From: Comamonadaceae bacterium OH2545_COT-014 | GTDB lineage: Bacteria > Pseudomonadota > Gammaproteobacteria > Burkholderiales > Burkholderiaceae_C | Assembly (NCBI GenBank): GCA_003859965.1 | Contig: RQYR01000009.1 | Location: forward strand, 45,352 to 109,351 | Direction: 5' to 3' | DNA length: 64,000 nt | Shown: piece after piece, positions 26,593-38,104 of the stretch | Numbering within the stretch: position 1 is the first letter of the stretch | Layout of the letters: every line of letters begins with the position of its first letter | The notes under the pieces: generated by a model | What the model saw: only the letters and a program-made list of their open reading frames with translations | Told to the model about the DNA's origin: nothing | The model's database searches: none | Translations under genes and position numbers: made by a program

Positions 26593-27209
26593 GATTTCTT
26601 GGCTCCAATCTTGGACTCAGTGCCCGCCAGCAGGCGGCGGATGTTTTCGCGGTGCCGCCAAATCAGCAGCAAGCCCATGGCCAGCAGCGCCAGCAACACA
26701 GCCCCCGAGACCGGCCACAGCCGGCCATCGCCCAGCAAATACAGCGCTGGCGCCAGCACGGCGGCCACCAGCGCGGCCAGCGAGGAATAGCGCGTCACAA
26801 AGGCCACCGCCAGCCAGGCCAGCAGCACGGCCAGGCCCAGCCAGGGTTGCAGGGCCAGAATCACGCCGGCTGCCGTGGCCACGCCCTTGCCGCCCTTGAA
26901 GGCGAAAAAGACCGGGTACAGATGGCCCAGGAAAGCCGCCACGGCCACCAGCGCCACCGTGCCATCGCCCAGGCCATGGCTGGCGCCAAAGTGCCGGACC
27001 AGCGCCACCGGCAGCCAGCCCTTGGCGGCATCCAGCAGCAAGGTGGCCACGGCGGCTTTTTTGGAGCCCGAGCGCAGCACATTGGTGGCCCCCGGGTTGC
27101 CGCTGCCATAGCTGCGCGGATCGGCCAGCCCCATGACGCGGCTGACGATGACGGCGAAGCTGAGCGAACCGATCAGGTAGGCCGCAAGGGTGGAAAGAAA
27201 GGCAGGCAT
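26589..27209 (-). CDS. plsY: Acyl-phosphate glycerol-3-phosphate acyltransferase PlsY
   Basis: Inner-membrane enzyme (206 residues, about 5 helices) that acylates glycerol-3-phosphate using acyl phosphate, the first step of phospholipid synthesis. The three active-site loops are visible: [32 protein letters not shown] and the cytoplasmic [15 protein letters not shown]. The start at 27209 ([15 protein letters not shown]) is supported by the family; the earlier frame to 27266 is Arg/Ala-rich. It is followed by the ridA-like gene with ATGA overlap. Confidence 0.96.
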   Translation of the reverse strand: MPAFLSTLAAYLIGSLSFAVIVSRVMGLADPRSYGSGNPGATNVLRSGSKKAAVATLLLDAAKGWLPVALVRHFGASHGLGDGTVALVAVAAFLGHLYPVFFAFKGGKGVATAAGVILALQPWLGLAVLLAWLAVAFVTRYSSLAALVAAVLAPALYLLGDGRLWPVSGAVLLALLAMGLLLIWRHRENIRRLLAGTESKIGAKKS

Positions 27210-27302
27210 GAAGCAAAAACGCTGCCGGGCGCGGGGCGCGGCAGAAAGTGGAAACGCAGCGGCCATTGTGCCAGTGCCACTGGCCAGCTCCCGCCGGCCG
27301 CC

Positions 27303-27869
27303 TCAATCCAGCCGGATGAAATGCGTGCGGTAATGCGCCAGCTCGTCAATGGATTCATGCACATCGGCCAGCGCGGTATGGGCCTGCTGCTTCTTGAAGG
27401 CGCTCACGACTTCGGGGCGCCAGCGGCGTGCCAGCTCTTTCAGCGTGCTCACGTCCACGTTGCGGTAATGGAAGAAAGCTTCCAGCCGGGGCATGTACTT
27501 GACCAGAAAGCGCCGGTCTTGCCCGATGGTGTTGCCGCACATGGGCGAGGCGCCCTTGGGCACGTGGCGGGCGAGAAAATCGATGAGCTGCTGCTCGGCT
27601 TGCGCCTCGGTCAGCGCGCTGGCGCGCACCTTGTCGATCAGGCCGCTGCGGCCATGCGTGCCCTTGTTCCAGGCATCCATGCTGTCCAGCAGGGCGTCGC
27701 TCTGGTGGATGACCAGCACCGGGCCTTCCACGCGGGTTTGCAGCTGAGGGTCGGTCACGATGACGGCAATTTCCAGCAGGCGCTCGCGCTCGGGGTCCAG
27801 GCCGCTCATCTCGCAGTCCAGCCAGATCAGGTTGTGGCTGGAGAAGGGCAAAACAGTGGGTTCAGTCAT
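27303..27869 (-). CDS. orn: Oligoribonuclease
   Basis: A 188-residue DEDDh exonuclease that degrades 2-5 nt RNAs and pGpG. The motifs are in place: Exo[23 protein letters not shown], ExoII region [11 protein letters not shown] and Exo[14 protein letters not shown] with YRTHFI at the end. The start at 27869 (MTEPTVLPF) precedes the family N-terminus closely; the frame is open to 28067 but that part has no coding character. It is divergent from aceE; the 239-base space between them should hold both promoters. Confidence 0.96.
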   Translation of the reverse strand: MTEPTVLPFSSHNLIWLDCEMSGLDPERERLLEIAVIVTDPQLQTRVEGPVLVIHQSDALLDSMDAWNKGTHGRSGLIDKVRASALTEAQAEQQLIDFLARHVPKGASPMCGNTIGQDRRFLVKYMPRLEAFFHYRNVDVSTLKELARRWRPEVVSAFKKQQAHTALADVHESIDELAHYRTHFIRLD

Positions 27870-28108
27870 CGGGTTATTGTCGCCGACAGAGTTGCTCTGG
27901 GGGATTGAATGGCGGTTATGGCCCATCTTTACGGCCATGCTTGCTATGTTTTTGATAATCGGCGGCGCCCTTTGTTTGGCTGAAATTATCTTAATGTGAA
28001 AAGAGTGGTCGTTATTCGGAAAAACGAACGCCGCCTGTGCGATGATGCCTCTGCGCATGCACCACAATAAGTTGCAAAGCCATTCATTCCATAAGGAGAC
28101 AAACGCCT

Positions 28109-30835
<2,727 letters not shown>

Positions 30836-30858
30836 GGCGGCCAGGAAGGAGACAACAC

Positions 30859-32550
30859 ATGGCATTGGTTGAAGTCAAGGTCCCCGACATTGGCGACTTC
30901 TCGGACGTGGCCGTCATCGAGCTGCTGGTGCAGCCCGGCGACGCGGTGAAGGCCGAGCAAAGCCTGATCACCGTGGAGAGCGACAAGGCCAGCATGGAAA
31001 TCCCCAGCAGCCACGCCGGCGTGGTCAAGGAGCTGAAAGTCAAGCTGGGCGACAAGGTCAGCGAAGGCGCCGTCGTGCTGCTGCTGGAGGCCGAAGGGGC
31101 GGAAGAAAAAACGGCCCCAGCGCCCGCTGCGCCAGCGCAAGCAGCTATCAAAAACGAAGCAAGCGCCGCGCCGGCGGAACCGGCACCGGCAACGGCAGCC
31201 CCCGCCGCCAGCGGCCCGGTCGAAGTGCGCGTGCCCGACATTGGCGACTTCAAGGACGTGGCCGTGATCGAGGTGTTCGTGCAGCCCGGCGGCACGGTGA
31301 AGGTGGAGCAATCGCTCATCACCGTCGAGAGCGACAAGGCCAGCATGGAAATCCCCAGCAGCCATGCGGGCGTGGTCAAGGAAATGAAGGTCAAGCTGGG
31401 CGACAAGCTCAACATGGGCGACGTGATCGCCGTGCTGGAAGGCGCGGCGGATTCAGCAGCGCCGGTTCAGCGTTCAGCGTCCGGCGTTGAGCGTGAAAAC
31501 GTCCCGGCTCCTGCGCCCGCTGCAGCCCTCGCCGCATCTTCTTCCTCTCCTGCCCAGGCGGGAGAGGGCAGGGCGGCCACCCCCGCCCACGACCCCACCA
31601 AACCCCCGCTGGGCCTGCCCCACGCCAGCCCCAGCGTGCGCAAGTTCGCGCGCGAGCTGGGCGTGCCGCTGGCCGAAGTCAAGGGCAGCGGCCCCAAGGG
31701 CCGCATCACGCAGCAGGACGTGCAGCAATTCACCCAGGCCGTCATGGCCGGCAGCCTGCAAACCCAGGCCCAGGCCGCCCGCGCGCCCGCCAGCAGTGCA
31801 GGCGGTGGCGGCGCCGGGCTGGATCTGCTGCCCTGGCCCAAGGTGGACTTCGCCAAGTTCGGCCCCGTCGAGGCCAAGCCGCTGTCCCGCATCAAGAAGA
31901 TCAGCGGCGCCAACCTGGCGCGCAACTGGGTGATGATCCCCCACGTCACCAACCACGACGATGCCGACATCACCGAGCTCGAAGCCCTGCGCGTGCAGCT
32001 CAACAAGGAGAACGAGAAGAGCGGCGTCAAAGTCACCATGCTCGCCTTCCTCATCAAGGCCTGCGTGGCCGCGCTGAAGAAATTCCCCGAATTCAACGCC
32101 AGCCTGGACGGCGACAACCTCGTCTACAAGCAGTACTGGAACATCGGCTTCGCCGCCGATACCCCCAATGGTCTGGTCGTGCCCGTCATCAAGCAGGCCG
32201 ACGCCAAGGGCGTGATGCAAATCAGCCAGGAGCTGGCCGAACTCAGCAAAAAAGCCCGCGACGGCAAAGCCAGCCCGGCCGACATGCAGGGCGCCACCTT
32301 CACCATCAGCAGCCTGGGCGGCATTGGCGGCACCTACTTCACGCCCATCATCAACGCGCCTGAGGTGGCCATTCTCGGCGTGTGCCGCAGCGAAATGCGC
32401 CCGCGCTGGAACGGCGAGAAATTCAAGCCCCGCCTGATGCTGCCGCTCAGTTTGAGCTACGACCACCGCGTCATCGACGGCGCGGCCGCCGCGCGCTTCA
32501 ACGCCTATCTGGCCCAGGTGCTGGCGGACTTCCGCCGGGTGATGCTGTGA
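30859..32550 (+). CDS. aceF: Pyruvate dehydrogenase E2, dihydrolipoyllysine acetyltransferase
   Basis: A 563-residue E2 with two N-terminal lipoyl domains (residues about 1-80 and 120-195; lipoyl lysines K43 and K160 within [14 protein letters not shown]), a peripheral-subunit-binding domain (HASPSVRKFARELGVP, about 255-292) and the catalytic acyltransferase domain ending with H536-RVIDG. The domains are joined by Ala/Pro/Ser-rich linkers. Linker 1 contains AQAAIKNEAS, encoded by a 17-bp dispersed element (31144-31160); linker 2 contains SSSPAQAGEGRAA, encoded by a C-rich palindrome-like stretch around 31547-31580. The last bases GTGA overlap the start of the next gene. Confidence 0.97.
   Translation: MALVEVKVPDIGDFSDVAVIELLVQPGDAVKAEQSLITVESDKASMEIPSSHAGVVKELKVKLGDKVSEGAVVLLLEAEGAEEKTAPAPAAPAQAAIKNEASAAPAEPAPATAAPAASGPVEVRVPDIGDFKDVAVIEVFVQPGGTVKVEQSLITVESDKASMEIPSSHAGVVKEMKVKLGDKLNMGDVIAVLEGAADSAAPVQRSASGVERENVPAPAPAAALAASSSSPAQAGEGRAATPAHDPTKPPLGLPHASPSVRKFARELGVPLAEVKGSGPKGRITQQDVQQFTQAVMAGSLQTQAQAARAPASSAGGGGAGLDLLPWPKVDFAKFGPVEAKPLSRIKKISGANLARNWVMIPHVTNHDDADITELEALRVQLNKENEKSGVKVTMLAFLIKACVAALKKFPEFNASLDGDNLVYKQYWNIGFAADTPNGLVVPVIKQADAKGVMQISQELAELSKKARDGKASPADMQGATFTISSLGGIGGTYFTPIINAPEVAILGVCRSEMRPRWNGEKFKPRLMLPLSLSYDHRVIDGAAAARFNAYLAQVLADFRRVML
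31144..31160. repeat. 17-bp dispersed element inside aceF linker
   Basis: GCTATCAAAAACGAAGC is the reverse complement of GCTTCGTTTTTGATAGC, matching 14 of 17 bases of the intergenic element at 13964-13980. It is read in frame as AIKNEA in the first inter-lipoyl linker. Confidence 0.6.
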
Positions 32551-33512
32551 GCCTTGCTTCTGCCGCCGCCACGGCCGCGCCAGCCGCGTCTGGCGTGCCT
32601 GACATGCCTGATGCGCCGGCCGTGCAGGCTGTGCAAGCGGCCCTGCGCGGCCTGCGCGCTCCCGTGGGCGTGTTCGACGCGGGCATTGGCAGCTACGCGC
32701 TGGTGCGGCTCATCCAGCAGCGCTGCCCGTGGCAGGACGTGATTTACCTGGCCGACCGCGCCAGCTTCCCCTATGGCGGCAAAACGCCTGCTGAGCTGGC
32801 CCATGCCGTGGAAGCGGCCATCGCCGCCCTGGCGCGCTGGGGCGCGGCGGCGGTGGTGCTGGCCTCCAACGCGCCCTCCGTCATGGTGCTGGACGCCGTG
32901 CGCCCGCGCAGCCCCGTGCCCGTGCTGGGCGTGCTGCCGCCCGTGCGCGAAGCGTTGGCGCGCTCGCGCAGCGGCCAGGTGGCGCTGCTGGGCGTGGCCT
33001 CGTTGGCTGGCAGCCCGCAAATCGCCGACTACGTGGCGCGCCAGGCCCAGGGCCGCCCGGTGCGGGTGGTCAATGCCTCGCCCTTGGTCGAGCTGGTGGA
33101 AAGCGGCGCCTTCCTGACTGACCCGGCCGGCACGCAAGCGCAGGTCAGCGCCTTCATGCAGGCGCTGCGCCAGCAGCAGCCGGGGCTGGACGTGTGCACG
33201 CTCTCGTCCACCCATCTGCCCTGGCTGCGCCCCTTTTTCGAGCAGGCCGCGCCCGGCCTGGCCTTTCTGGACCCGGCGCAGACCGTGGTGGACGAGCTGG
33301 CCGCGCGCCTGCCCGCACCGCCGCTGGAGGGCGCGGCGGCGCACGCTGGCCCTGCTGATGGCGCTGATGGCGTTGGCCGCGTGGTCTGCCTGGCCACCGC
33401 CTCGCCCGCCTACCCGCTGGCGGGCCTGCAAGACATGCTGGCGCGGCTGGGCGTGAGCTTACCCGTGCACGCCGTGCAAGTTCTGCCCGCGCCGCTGCCT
33501 GCCCAACTTTGA
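32547..33512 (+). CDS. MurI/Asp-Glu racemase-fold protein lacking catalytic cysteines, in the PDH operon
   Basis: A 321-residue protein coupled to aceF by a GTGA overlap (GTG start at 32547). After a 35-residue Ala/Pro-rich leader it follows glutamate racemase: [15 protein letters not shown] (MurI VFDSGxGG), [15 protein letters not shown] (MurI IYxADxxxxPYG), VVLASNAPS where MurI has [24 protein letters not shown] where MurI has ACPxFVPLVE, and [11 protein letters not shown] where MurI has LGCTHYPLL. Thus both catalytic Cys positions are Ser (S107 and S221); His223 is kept. A C-terminal extension of about 65 residues follows. It is unlikely to be a standard racemase; a regulatory or another ligand-binding role in the PDH operon is inference. 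lpdA follows after 25 bases. Confidence 0.8.
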   Translation: MSLASAAATAAPAASGVPDMPDAPAVQAVQAALRGLRAPVGVFDAGIGSYALVRLIQQRCPWQDVIYLADRASFPYGGKTPAELAHAVEAAIAALARWGAAAVVLASNAPSVMVLDAVRPRSPVPVLGVLPPVREALARSRSGQVALLGVASLAGSPQIADYVARQAQGRPVRVVNASPLVELVESGAFLTDPAGTQAQVSAFMQALRQQQPGLDVCTLSSTHLPWLRPFFEQAAPGLAFLDPAQTVVDELAARLPAPPLEGAAAHAGPADGADGVGRVVCLATASPAYPLAGLQDMLARLGVSLPVHAVQVLPAPLPAQL

Positions 33513-33537
33513 ATTGAACAAAAACAGGAGACTTTCC

Positions 33538-35358
33538 ATGTCCACCATCGACATCCAAGTGCCCGACATCGGCGACTTTGCCGACGTGGCCGTCATCGAA
33601 CTGCTGGTGCAGCCGGGCGACACGGTGAAGGTGGAGCAGTCGCTCATCACCGTGGAAAGCGACAAGGCCAGCATGGAAATTCCCAGCAGCCACGCGGGCG
33701 TGGTGAAAGAGATGAAAGTCAAGCTGGGCGACAAGGTGAGCGAAGGCACGGTCATCCTGACGCTGGAGGCCAGCGAGGCCAGTGCTGCGGCGAACCCTCC
33801 CCCGCTGGGGGAGGGTAGGGTGGGGGCAAGCGCCTCCACCCCAGCGGCGGTGGCCGCGCCCTCACCCCAACCCGCGCCCCAGGCCGCCAGCTACCAAGGC
33901 AGCGCCGATGTGCAATGCGACGTGCTCGTGCTCGGCGGCGGCCCCGGCGGCTACAGCGCGGCCTTCCGCGCCGCCGATCTGGGCCTGAACGTGGTGCTGG
34001 TCGAGCGCTACGCCACGCTGGGCGGCGTGTGCCTGAACGTGGGCTGCATCCCCTCCAAGGCGCTGCTGCACGTGGCCGCCGTGATGGATGAAGTGGGCCA
34101 CCTGGCCGCGCTGGGCGTGGACTACGGCGCGCCCAAGCTCGACATCGACAAACTGCGCGCCCACAAGGAAAAAGTCATCGCCAAGCTCACCGGCGGCCTG
34201 GGCGCCATGGCCAAGATGCGCAAGGTGAAAGTGCTGCGCGGCTATGGCAGCTTCGTCGGCGCCAACCACCTGCAAGTGGAAGAAACCAGCGGCAGCGACC
34301 AGGCCAAAACCGGCGCCAAGCAAGTGGTGCAATTCCAGCGCGCCATCATCGCCGCGGGCAGCCAGGCCGTGCGCCTGCCCTTCATGCCCGAAGACCCGCG
34401 CGTGGTCGATTCCACCGGCGCGCTGGCCCTCAAGGGCGTGCCCAAACGCATGCTGGTGCTGGGCGGCGGCATCATCGGGCTGGAGATGGGCACCGTCTAC
34501 AGCACCCTGGGCGCGCGGCTTGACGTAGTGGAAATGATGGACGGCCTGATGCAAGGCGCCGACCGCGATCTGGTCAAGGTCTGGCAGAAGATGAACGCCC
34601 CGCGCTTTGACCACATCATGCTGCGCACCAAAACCGTGGCCGCCCGCGCCACCGACGCGGGCATTGAAGTTACGTTCGAGGGCGAAGGCGCGCCGCCGCC
34701 GCAAACCTACGACCTGGTGCTGCAAGCCGTGGGCCGCAGCCCCAATGGCAAGAAAATCGGCGCCGAAAACGCCGGCGTGGCCGTCACCGAGCGCGGCTTC
34801 ATCCCCGTGGACGTGCACATGCGCACCAGCGCGCCGCACATCTTCGCCATTGGCGACATCGTGGGCCAGCCCATGCTGGCGCACAAGGCCGTGCACGAGG
34901 CGCACGTGGCCGCCGAAGTCATCGCCGGCGAGCTCAAGGGCGACGAAAAGCTGGCCCGCGCCGCCTTCAACGCCCGCGTCATCCCCAGCGTGGCCTACAC
35001 CGACCCCGAAGTCGCCTGGGTCGGCCTGACCGAAGACCAGGCCAAGGCCCAGGGCGTGAAGGTGAAAAAAGGCCTGTTCCCCTGGAGCGCCTCCGGTCGC
35101 GCCATTGCCAACGGCCGCGACGAAGGCTTTACCAAACTGCTGTTTGACGAAGCCACCCACCAGATCGTGGGCGGCGGCATCGTCGGCACGCACGCGGGCG
35201 ACATGATCGGCGAAATCGCCCTGGCCATCGAAATGGGCGCGGACGCTATCGACATCGGCAAAACCATCCACCCCCACCCCACGCTGGGCGAAAGCATCGG
35301 CATGGCCGCCGAGGTGGCCCACGGCAGTTGTACCGATTTGCCACCACAGAAAAAGTAA
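33538..35358 (+). CDS. lpdA: Dihydrolipoyl dehydrogenase (E3) with N-terminal lipoyl domain
   Basis: A 606-residue flavoprotein that reoxidises dihydrolipoyl groups with NAD+. Residues 1-78 form a lipoyl domain (K43 in VESDKASM) almost identical to those of AceF. A linker (about 80-122) contains [15 protein letters not shown], encoded by a dispersed CCCTCCCCC palindrome. The E3 part begins at [16 protein letters not shown] (FAD) and has the redox pair GGVC165LNVGC170IP, the NAD motif [11 protein letters not shown], and the C-terminal HPHPTLGES with the catalytic His. CAGGAG lies 8 bases before the ATG at 33538. A strong terminator follows. Confidence 0.97.
   Translation: MSTIDIQVPDIGDFADVAVIELLVQPGDTVKVEQSLITVESDKASMEIPSSHAGVVKEMKVKLGDKVSEGTVILTLEASEASAAANPPPLGEGRVGASASTPAAVAAPSPQPAPQAASYQGSADVQCDVLVLGGGPGGYSAAFRAADLGLNVVLVERYATLGGVCLNVGCIPSKALLHVAAVMDEVGHLAALGVDYGAPKLDIDKLRAHKEKVIAKLTGGLGAMAKMRKVKVLRGYGSFVGANHLQVEETSGSDQAKTGAKQVVQFQRAIIAAGSQAVRLPFMPEDPRVVDSTGALALKGVPKRMLVLGGGIIGLEMGTVYSTLGARLDVVEMMDGLMQGADRDLVKVWQKMNAPRFDHIMLRTKTVAARATDAGIEVTFEGEGAPPPQTYDLVLQAVGRSPNGKKIGAENAGVAVTERGFIPVDVHMRTSAPHIFAIGDIVGQPMLAHKAVHEAHVAAEVIAGELKGDEKLARAAFNARVIPSVAYTDPEVAWVGLTEDQAKAQGVKVKKGLFPWSASGRAIANGRDEGFTKLLFDEATHQIVGGGIVGTHAGDMIGEIALAIEMGADAIDIGKTIHPHPTLGESIGMAAEVAHGSCTDLPPQKK
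33795..33832. repeat. Dispersed C-rich palindrome inside the lpdA linker
   Basis: CCCTCCCCC-GCT-GGGGGAGGG (9-bp perfect arms, 33795-33815) followed by TAGGGTGGGGGCAAGC. On the reverse strand the intergenic copy at 21913-21950 is nearly identical over the same 38 bases. It is translated in frame as [13 protein letters not shown]. Confidence 0.8.
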
Positions 35359-35378
35359 ATCTGCCGCTACGCATCGGG

Positions 35379-35416
35379 CGCCAACGCACTATTGCGTGCG
35401 GTGGCGTTTTTCTTTT
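35379..35416 (+). terminator. Terminator of the pyruvate dehydrogenase operon
   Basis: CGCCAACGCAC (35379-35389) pairs with GTGCGGTGGCG (35396-35406) with one mismatch, followed by TTTTTCTTTT. It lies 20 bases after the lpdA stop and marks the end of normal-GC DNA. Confidence 0.8.
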
Positions 35417-35664
35417 GTTATGGCGCTTTCCGCGGTTAGGCCGAACGGTTGTGTTAAAAATACGCCTGAATGGCGTCAATCAAGCCGCTGCGCCCTATTT
35501 ATATACGCGGCCTTCGTGTAAAGCGAATAATGCAACGTGCAATTACGTGAGCGCACCCAATAGAGTCGGCGACGTGGAGAATTTTCATTGAACGCAAACC
35601 CAGAAGCGCCTTCGTGAGTGGGGGCTTCATTTATCAAGTTCTAACGGATTTATTGGAGAAGATC
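35417..35664. other. AT-rich leader of the ParA-SIR2 island
   Basis: No gene is visible. Base composition drops sharply after the terminator. A TATTTATATA stretch at about 35497-35506 could be part of a promoter for the island; no clear -35 was found. An in-frame GTG at 35614 could extend the first island gene, but the better start is at 35665. Confidence 0.5.
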
Positions 35665-36657
35665 GTGAAGAGTATTAGTTTTTTTAATAATAAAGGTGGG
35701 GTCGGAAAAACCACGCTTCTTTGCAACCTTGGAGCATTTCTGGCAAAGGAGATGAAAAAATCTGTTCTGGTTCTAGATGCGGATCCGCAATGTAATGCGT
35801 CTGCATATTTGCTTGCAGAAGATCAGCTTGAGAAAATTTTACGTGAAAGTCAGCATAAGAGTCTTGATGCGTTCTATGAGCCGATCAGAAAGGGCCAAGG
35901 ATACCCGACAGATTTACCAACCATTATGAAGAGTCAGAGATTCGGCCTGGATCTGATTGTTGGAGATCCGAGACTCTCAATTAGGGAGGATTTGTTGGCC
36001 ACTGACTGGGCCGCAACAAGAAACGGCGAGCCTCGTGGATTTCAAACTACTTTTGCAATCCGATATCTACTCTCCAAACTAGCGGATTATGACTATGTTT
36101 TAATCGATATGGGTCCTTCTCTTGGGGCGCTTAATCGTTCTGTGCTGCTCGGAGCAGATGCATTTCTGATGCCGCTTTCTGTGGACATTTTTAGTTTAAT
36201 GGCAATCGGCAATATTTTGAAATCATTTAATTCGTGGAAAATATCTCTGGATGATGCGATTAGAAAGCATAAGGAGACCGAGGGGAGGGATTATATGGTT
36301 GATGAAATCAAAGTGGGTTGGAATCTCAAGTTTGTAGGATATGTTATGCAGCAATACAAAGCGAAAGTTGTGTCTGGTGAGCGGGTGCCAGTGGCAGCAT
36401 TTGAACGGATAATTAAAGAGCAAACAGAAGAATTAAAGCAGCTTTGTGAGTTTTTCGATTCAGATTACGAATCTGCTAAGCTGGGGGAGCTGCCCACTCT
36501 TAGTAGCGTAATACCGCTCTCCCAGCAAGCCCATGCACCCATTTTTGACCTTGGTGCCAAAGATGGAGTTGTGGGTTCACAATACACAAGAGTTTCTGAG
36601 GCGAAACAATTTTTTGACCGTATAGCGCAGCGTTTTGTCGAGAGGGTCCCCCAGTGA
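35665..36657 (+). CDS. ParA/MinD-like P-loop ATPase of a two-gene SIR2 module
   Basis: A 330-residue protein with a deviant Walker A NNKGGVGKTT (residues 8-17), the switch DADPQCNAS (D38), and Walker B YDYVLIDMGPSLGALN: a SIMIBI/ParA-type ATPase. The middle and C-terminal parts (WKISLDDAIRKHKETEGRD onward) do not look like a standard plasmid ParA, and no ParB or centromere-like repeat is nearby. The GTG at 35665 has GGAG 6 bases upstream. Base use is AT-rich and rare-codon-rich compared with neighbours, a sign of transfer. Its TGA overlaps the GTG of the SIR2 gene, so both are translated together. Role inferred: sensor or activator ATPase for the SIR2 effector. Confidence 0.85.
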   Translation: MKSISFFNNKGGVGKTTLLCNLGAFLAKEMKKSVLVLDADPQCNASAYLLAEDQLEKILRESQHKSLDAFYEPIRKGQGYPTDLPTIMKSQRFGLDLIVGDPRLSIREDLLATDWAATRNGEPRGFQTTFAIRYLLSKLADYDYVLIDMGPSLGALNRSVLLGADAFLMPLSVDIFSLMAIGNILKSFNSWKISLDDAIRKHKETEGRDYMVDEIKVGWNLKFVGYVMQQYKAKVVSGERVPVAAFERIIKEQTEELKQLCEFFDSDYESAKLGELPTLSSVIPLSQQAHAPIFDLGAKDGVVGSQYTRVSEAKQFFDRIAQRFVERVPQ

Positions 36658-37520
36658 TTCAGTGGGAAAATGAACTAGTAACGTCCATCGCGAGACGTCG
36701 CGCAGTCCTCGTCGTAGGATCGGGTGTATCCAGAAATTCCATCAACGAAAAGGGTGATAGGCCAGCCAGCTGGGAAGACTTCTTGAAGAAGTGCTCATGT
36801 GAAATTGGTAAACTCGATTATGTAGAAGACTTGATACAGCGTCGCGATTATTTGCTTGCTTGCCAGTTGATTAAAAAGAAGATTGGGTCAGATAAATTTT
36901 TAGAGATGGTGCAGAAGGAATTTCAGCTTAAAGGGTATAAGCCGGCGCTTATTCATGAACACCTCTATAATCTGGATTGCTCTATCACTATTTCCCCAAA
37001 TTTTGATAACATTTATGATGATTACTGTCGTTGCGCCTCGAGTGGGTCATTTGTAATTAAGGATCATACAAGCGCGGATATCATTTCATATCTAAATAAA
37101 TCTGATGTACGGCTCCTGATTAGAAACCATGGGTCAGCCAATGATCCTGATAAAATAATTTTTACTGCAGAAGATTACTCTAAGGCGCGAACTAAATACT
37201 CACTTTTTTACGATGTTGTACGCTCCCTTGCTCTAACTCACACGTTTCTATTTATTGGCTGTGGCGTGGAAGATCCCGATCTTCGTATGTTATTCGAAGA
37301 TATAAAGTTCGCTTATGGCCGCACGCCTCTTCATTACATGACAACACCGCGAGGTGAGACGGCTCCCGAGGTGCTTCAGGAGCTCGGTTCTTTCATGCAG
37401 TTACGGTACATGGAGTACTCCCCAGACAAGAGTCACGAAGAGTTGACCCAAAGCCTAGGCGAGCTTGTGACACTAGTTGACGAGGAGCGTGAACAGCTTG
37501 CCGATAGACGAGGTTGGTGA
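36654..37520 (+). CDS. SIR2-domain protein (predicted NAD-hydrolysing effector)
   Basis: A 288-residue protein with a SIR2-like fold (SIR2_2 type). NAD-binding LVVGSGVSRNS is at 19-29, the ISPNFDNIYDD segment at 113-123 corresponds to the TTNxD motif, NHG at 158-160 holds the likely catalytic His159, followed by DPDKIIFTAEDY, and FIGCGVEDPDLRML at 200-213 is the closing Rossmann motif. No Zn-binding cysteines of deacetylase sirtuins are present. Such domains in bacterial defence systems deplete NAD+ to abort phage infection. The GTG start overlaps the ATPase stop by 4 bases. AT-rich like its partner. That it serves defence is inference from architecture and context. Confidence 0.88.
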   Translation: MIQWENELVTSIARRRAVLVVGSGVSRNSINEKGDRPASWEDFLKKCSCEIGKLDYVEDLIQRRDYLLACQLIKKKIGSDKFLEMVQKEFQLKGYKPALIHEHLYNLDCSITISPNFDNIYDDYCRCASSGSFVIKDHTSADIISYLNKSDVRLLIRNHGSANDPDKIIFTAEDYSKARTKYSLFYDVVRSLALTHTFLFIGCGVEDPDLRMLFEDIKFAYGRTPLHYMTTPRGETAPEVLQELGSFMQLRYMEYSPDKSHEELTQSLGELVTLVDEEREQLADRRGW

Positions 37521-37652
37521 TGTCGTCTCGATACGTTTGACAATTCGTTCAAGCCAATCGTCTCGGCAGTGCGCTTGTCTGCTTACGCTGCGTGGCTGAG
37601 TTGGTCACGACTGCTGTCACCTCTTTCCCCTTTACTGCCAAGCAATTCCCTT

Positions 37653-37988
37653 ATGGAACAAATAGCTTGACGATTTTTTGAAAGTAGAGCTGCGCGTGGG
37701 TCGCATCGTGCAGGCTGATGAATTTCCGCAGGCGCGCAAGTCCTACGTGCTGCACGTGGACTTTGGGCCTGAGCTGGGCGTCAAGAAATCCAGCGCGCAG
37801 ATCACCGACCTGTACCAGCCGCAAGACCTGATGGGCAAGCTGATGGTGGCGGTGGCCAACTTTCCCAAAAACAGGTTGGCCCGCTCATGTCGGAATGCCT
37901 GCTCACCGGCTTTCACAACGCCCAAGGCCACGTGGCCCTGTGCGTGCCGGATCAGGAGGAGGTGCCGCGGGGCGCGCGGCCGTTGTGA
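37653..37988 (+). pseudogene. csaA: csaA-like tRNA-binding protein, two frameshifts
   Basis: The OB-fold tRNA-binding family CsaA can be read across two breaks. From ATG 37653, MEQIA is followed by a missing base near 37669 (TGG expected, TG found), then DDFLKVELRVGRIVQADEFPQARKSYVLHVDFGPELGVKKSSAQITDLY and so on continue in the next frame. A second missing base in the A5 run at about 37866-37870 (NFPKKQ expected) shifts the end, which then reads VGPLMSECLLTGFHNAQGH ... GARPL and stops at 37986-37988. Both losses are single-base and homopolymer-associated or nearby, so sequencing error is an alternative to real decay. Normal GC: it lies just outside the AT-rich island. Confidence 0.8.
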
Positions 37989-38104
37989 AGGGCGTCGCCC
38001 CAGGCTGCGGCTGGGGCCGTATAAACTCATTTTTTAATAGCTGAAACCCCCGACAGTCCTGCGTAAACGGGCTAAAAAATACTTGCCCTCAAAACGCTTT
38101 TCTC

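Noticed and set aside
28010..28108. PdhR-type operator upstream of aceE
   Set aside because: No convincing palindrome matching a known PdhR site could be read in this stretch.
35665..36657. ParA-like gene as a plasmid partition locus or integrated plasmid
   Set aside because: No parB, no iteron or centromere repeats and no replication gene; it is coupled to a SIR2 gene instead.
35417..37652. Direct repeats (att sites) flanking the AT-rich island
   Set aside because: I compared the two boundaries by eye and found no repeat longer than would be expected by chance.
37678..38037. ORF for a 119-residue tRNA-binding protein
   Set aside because: It covers only the middle of csaA; both ends are out of frame, so it is described as a pseudogene.
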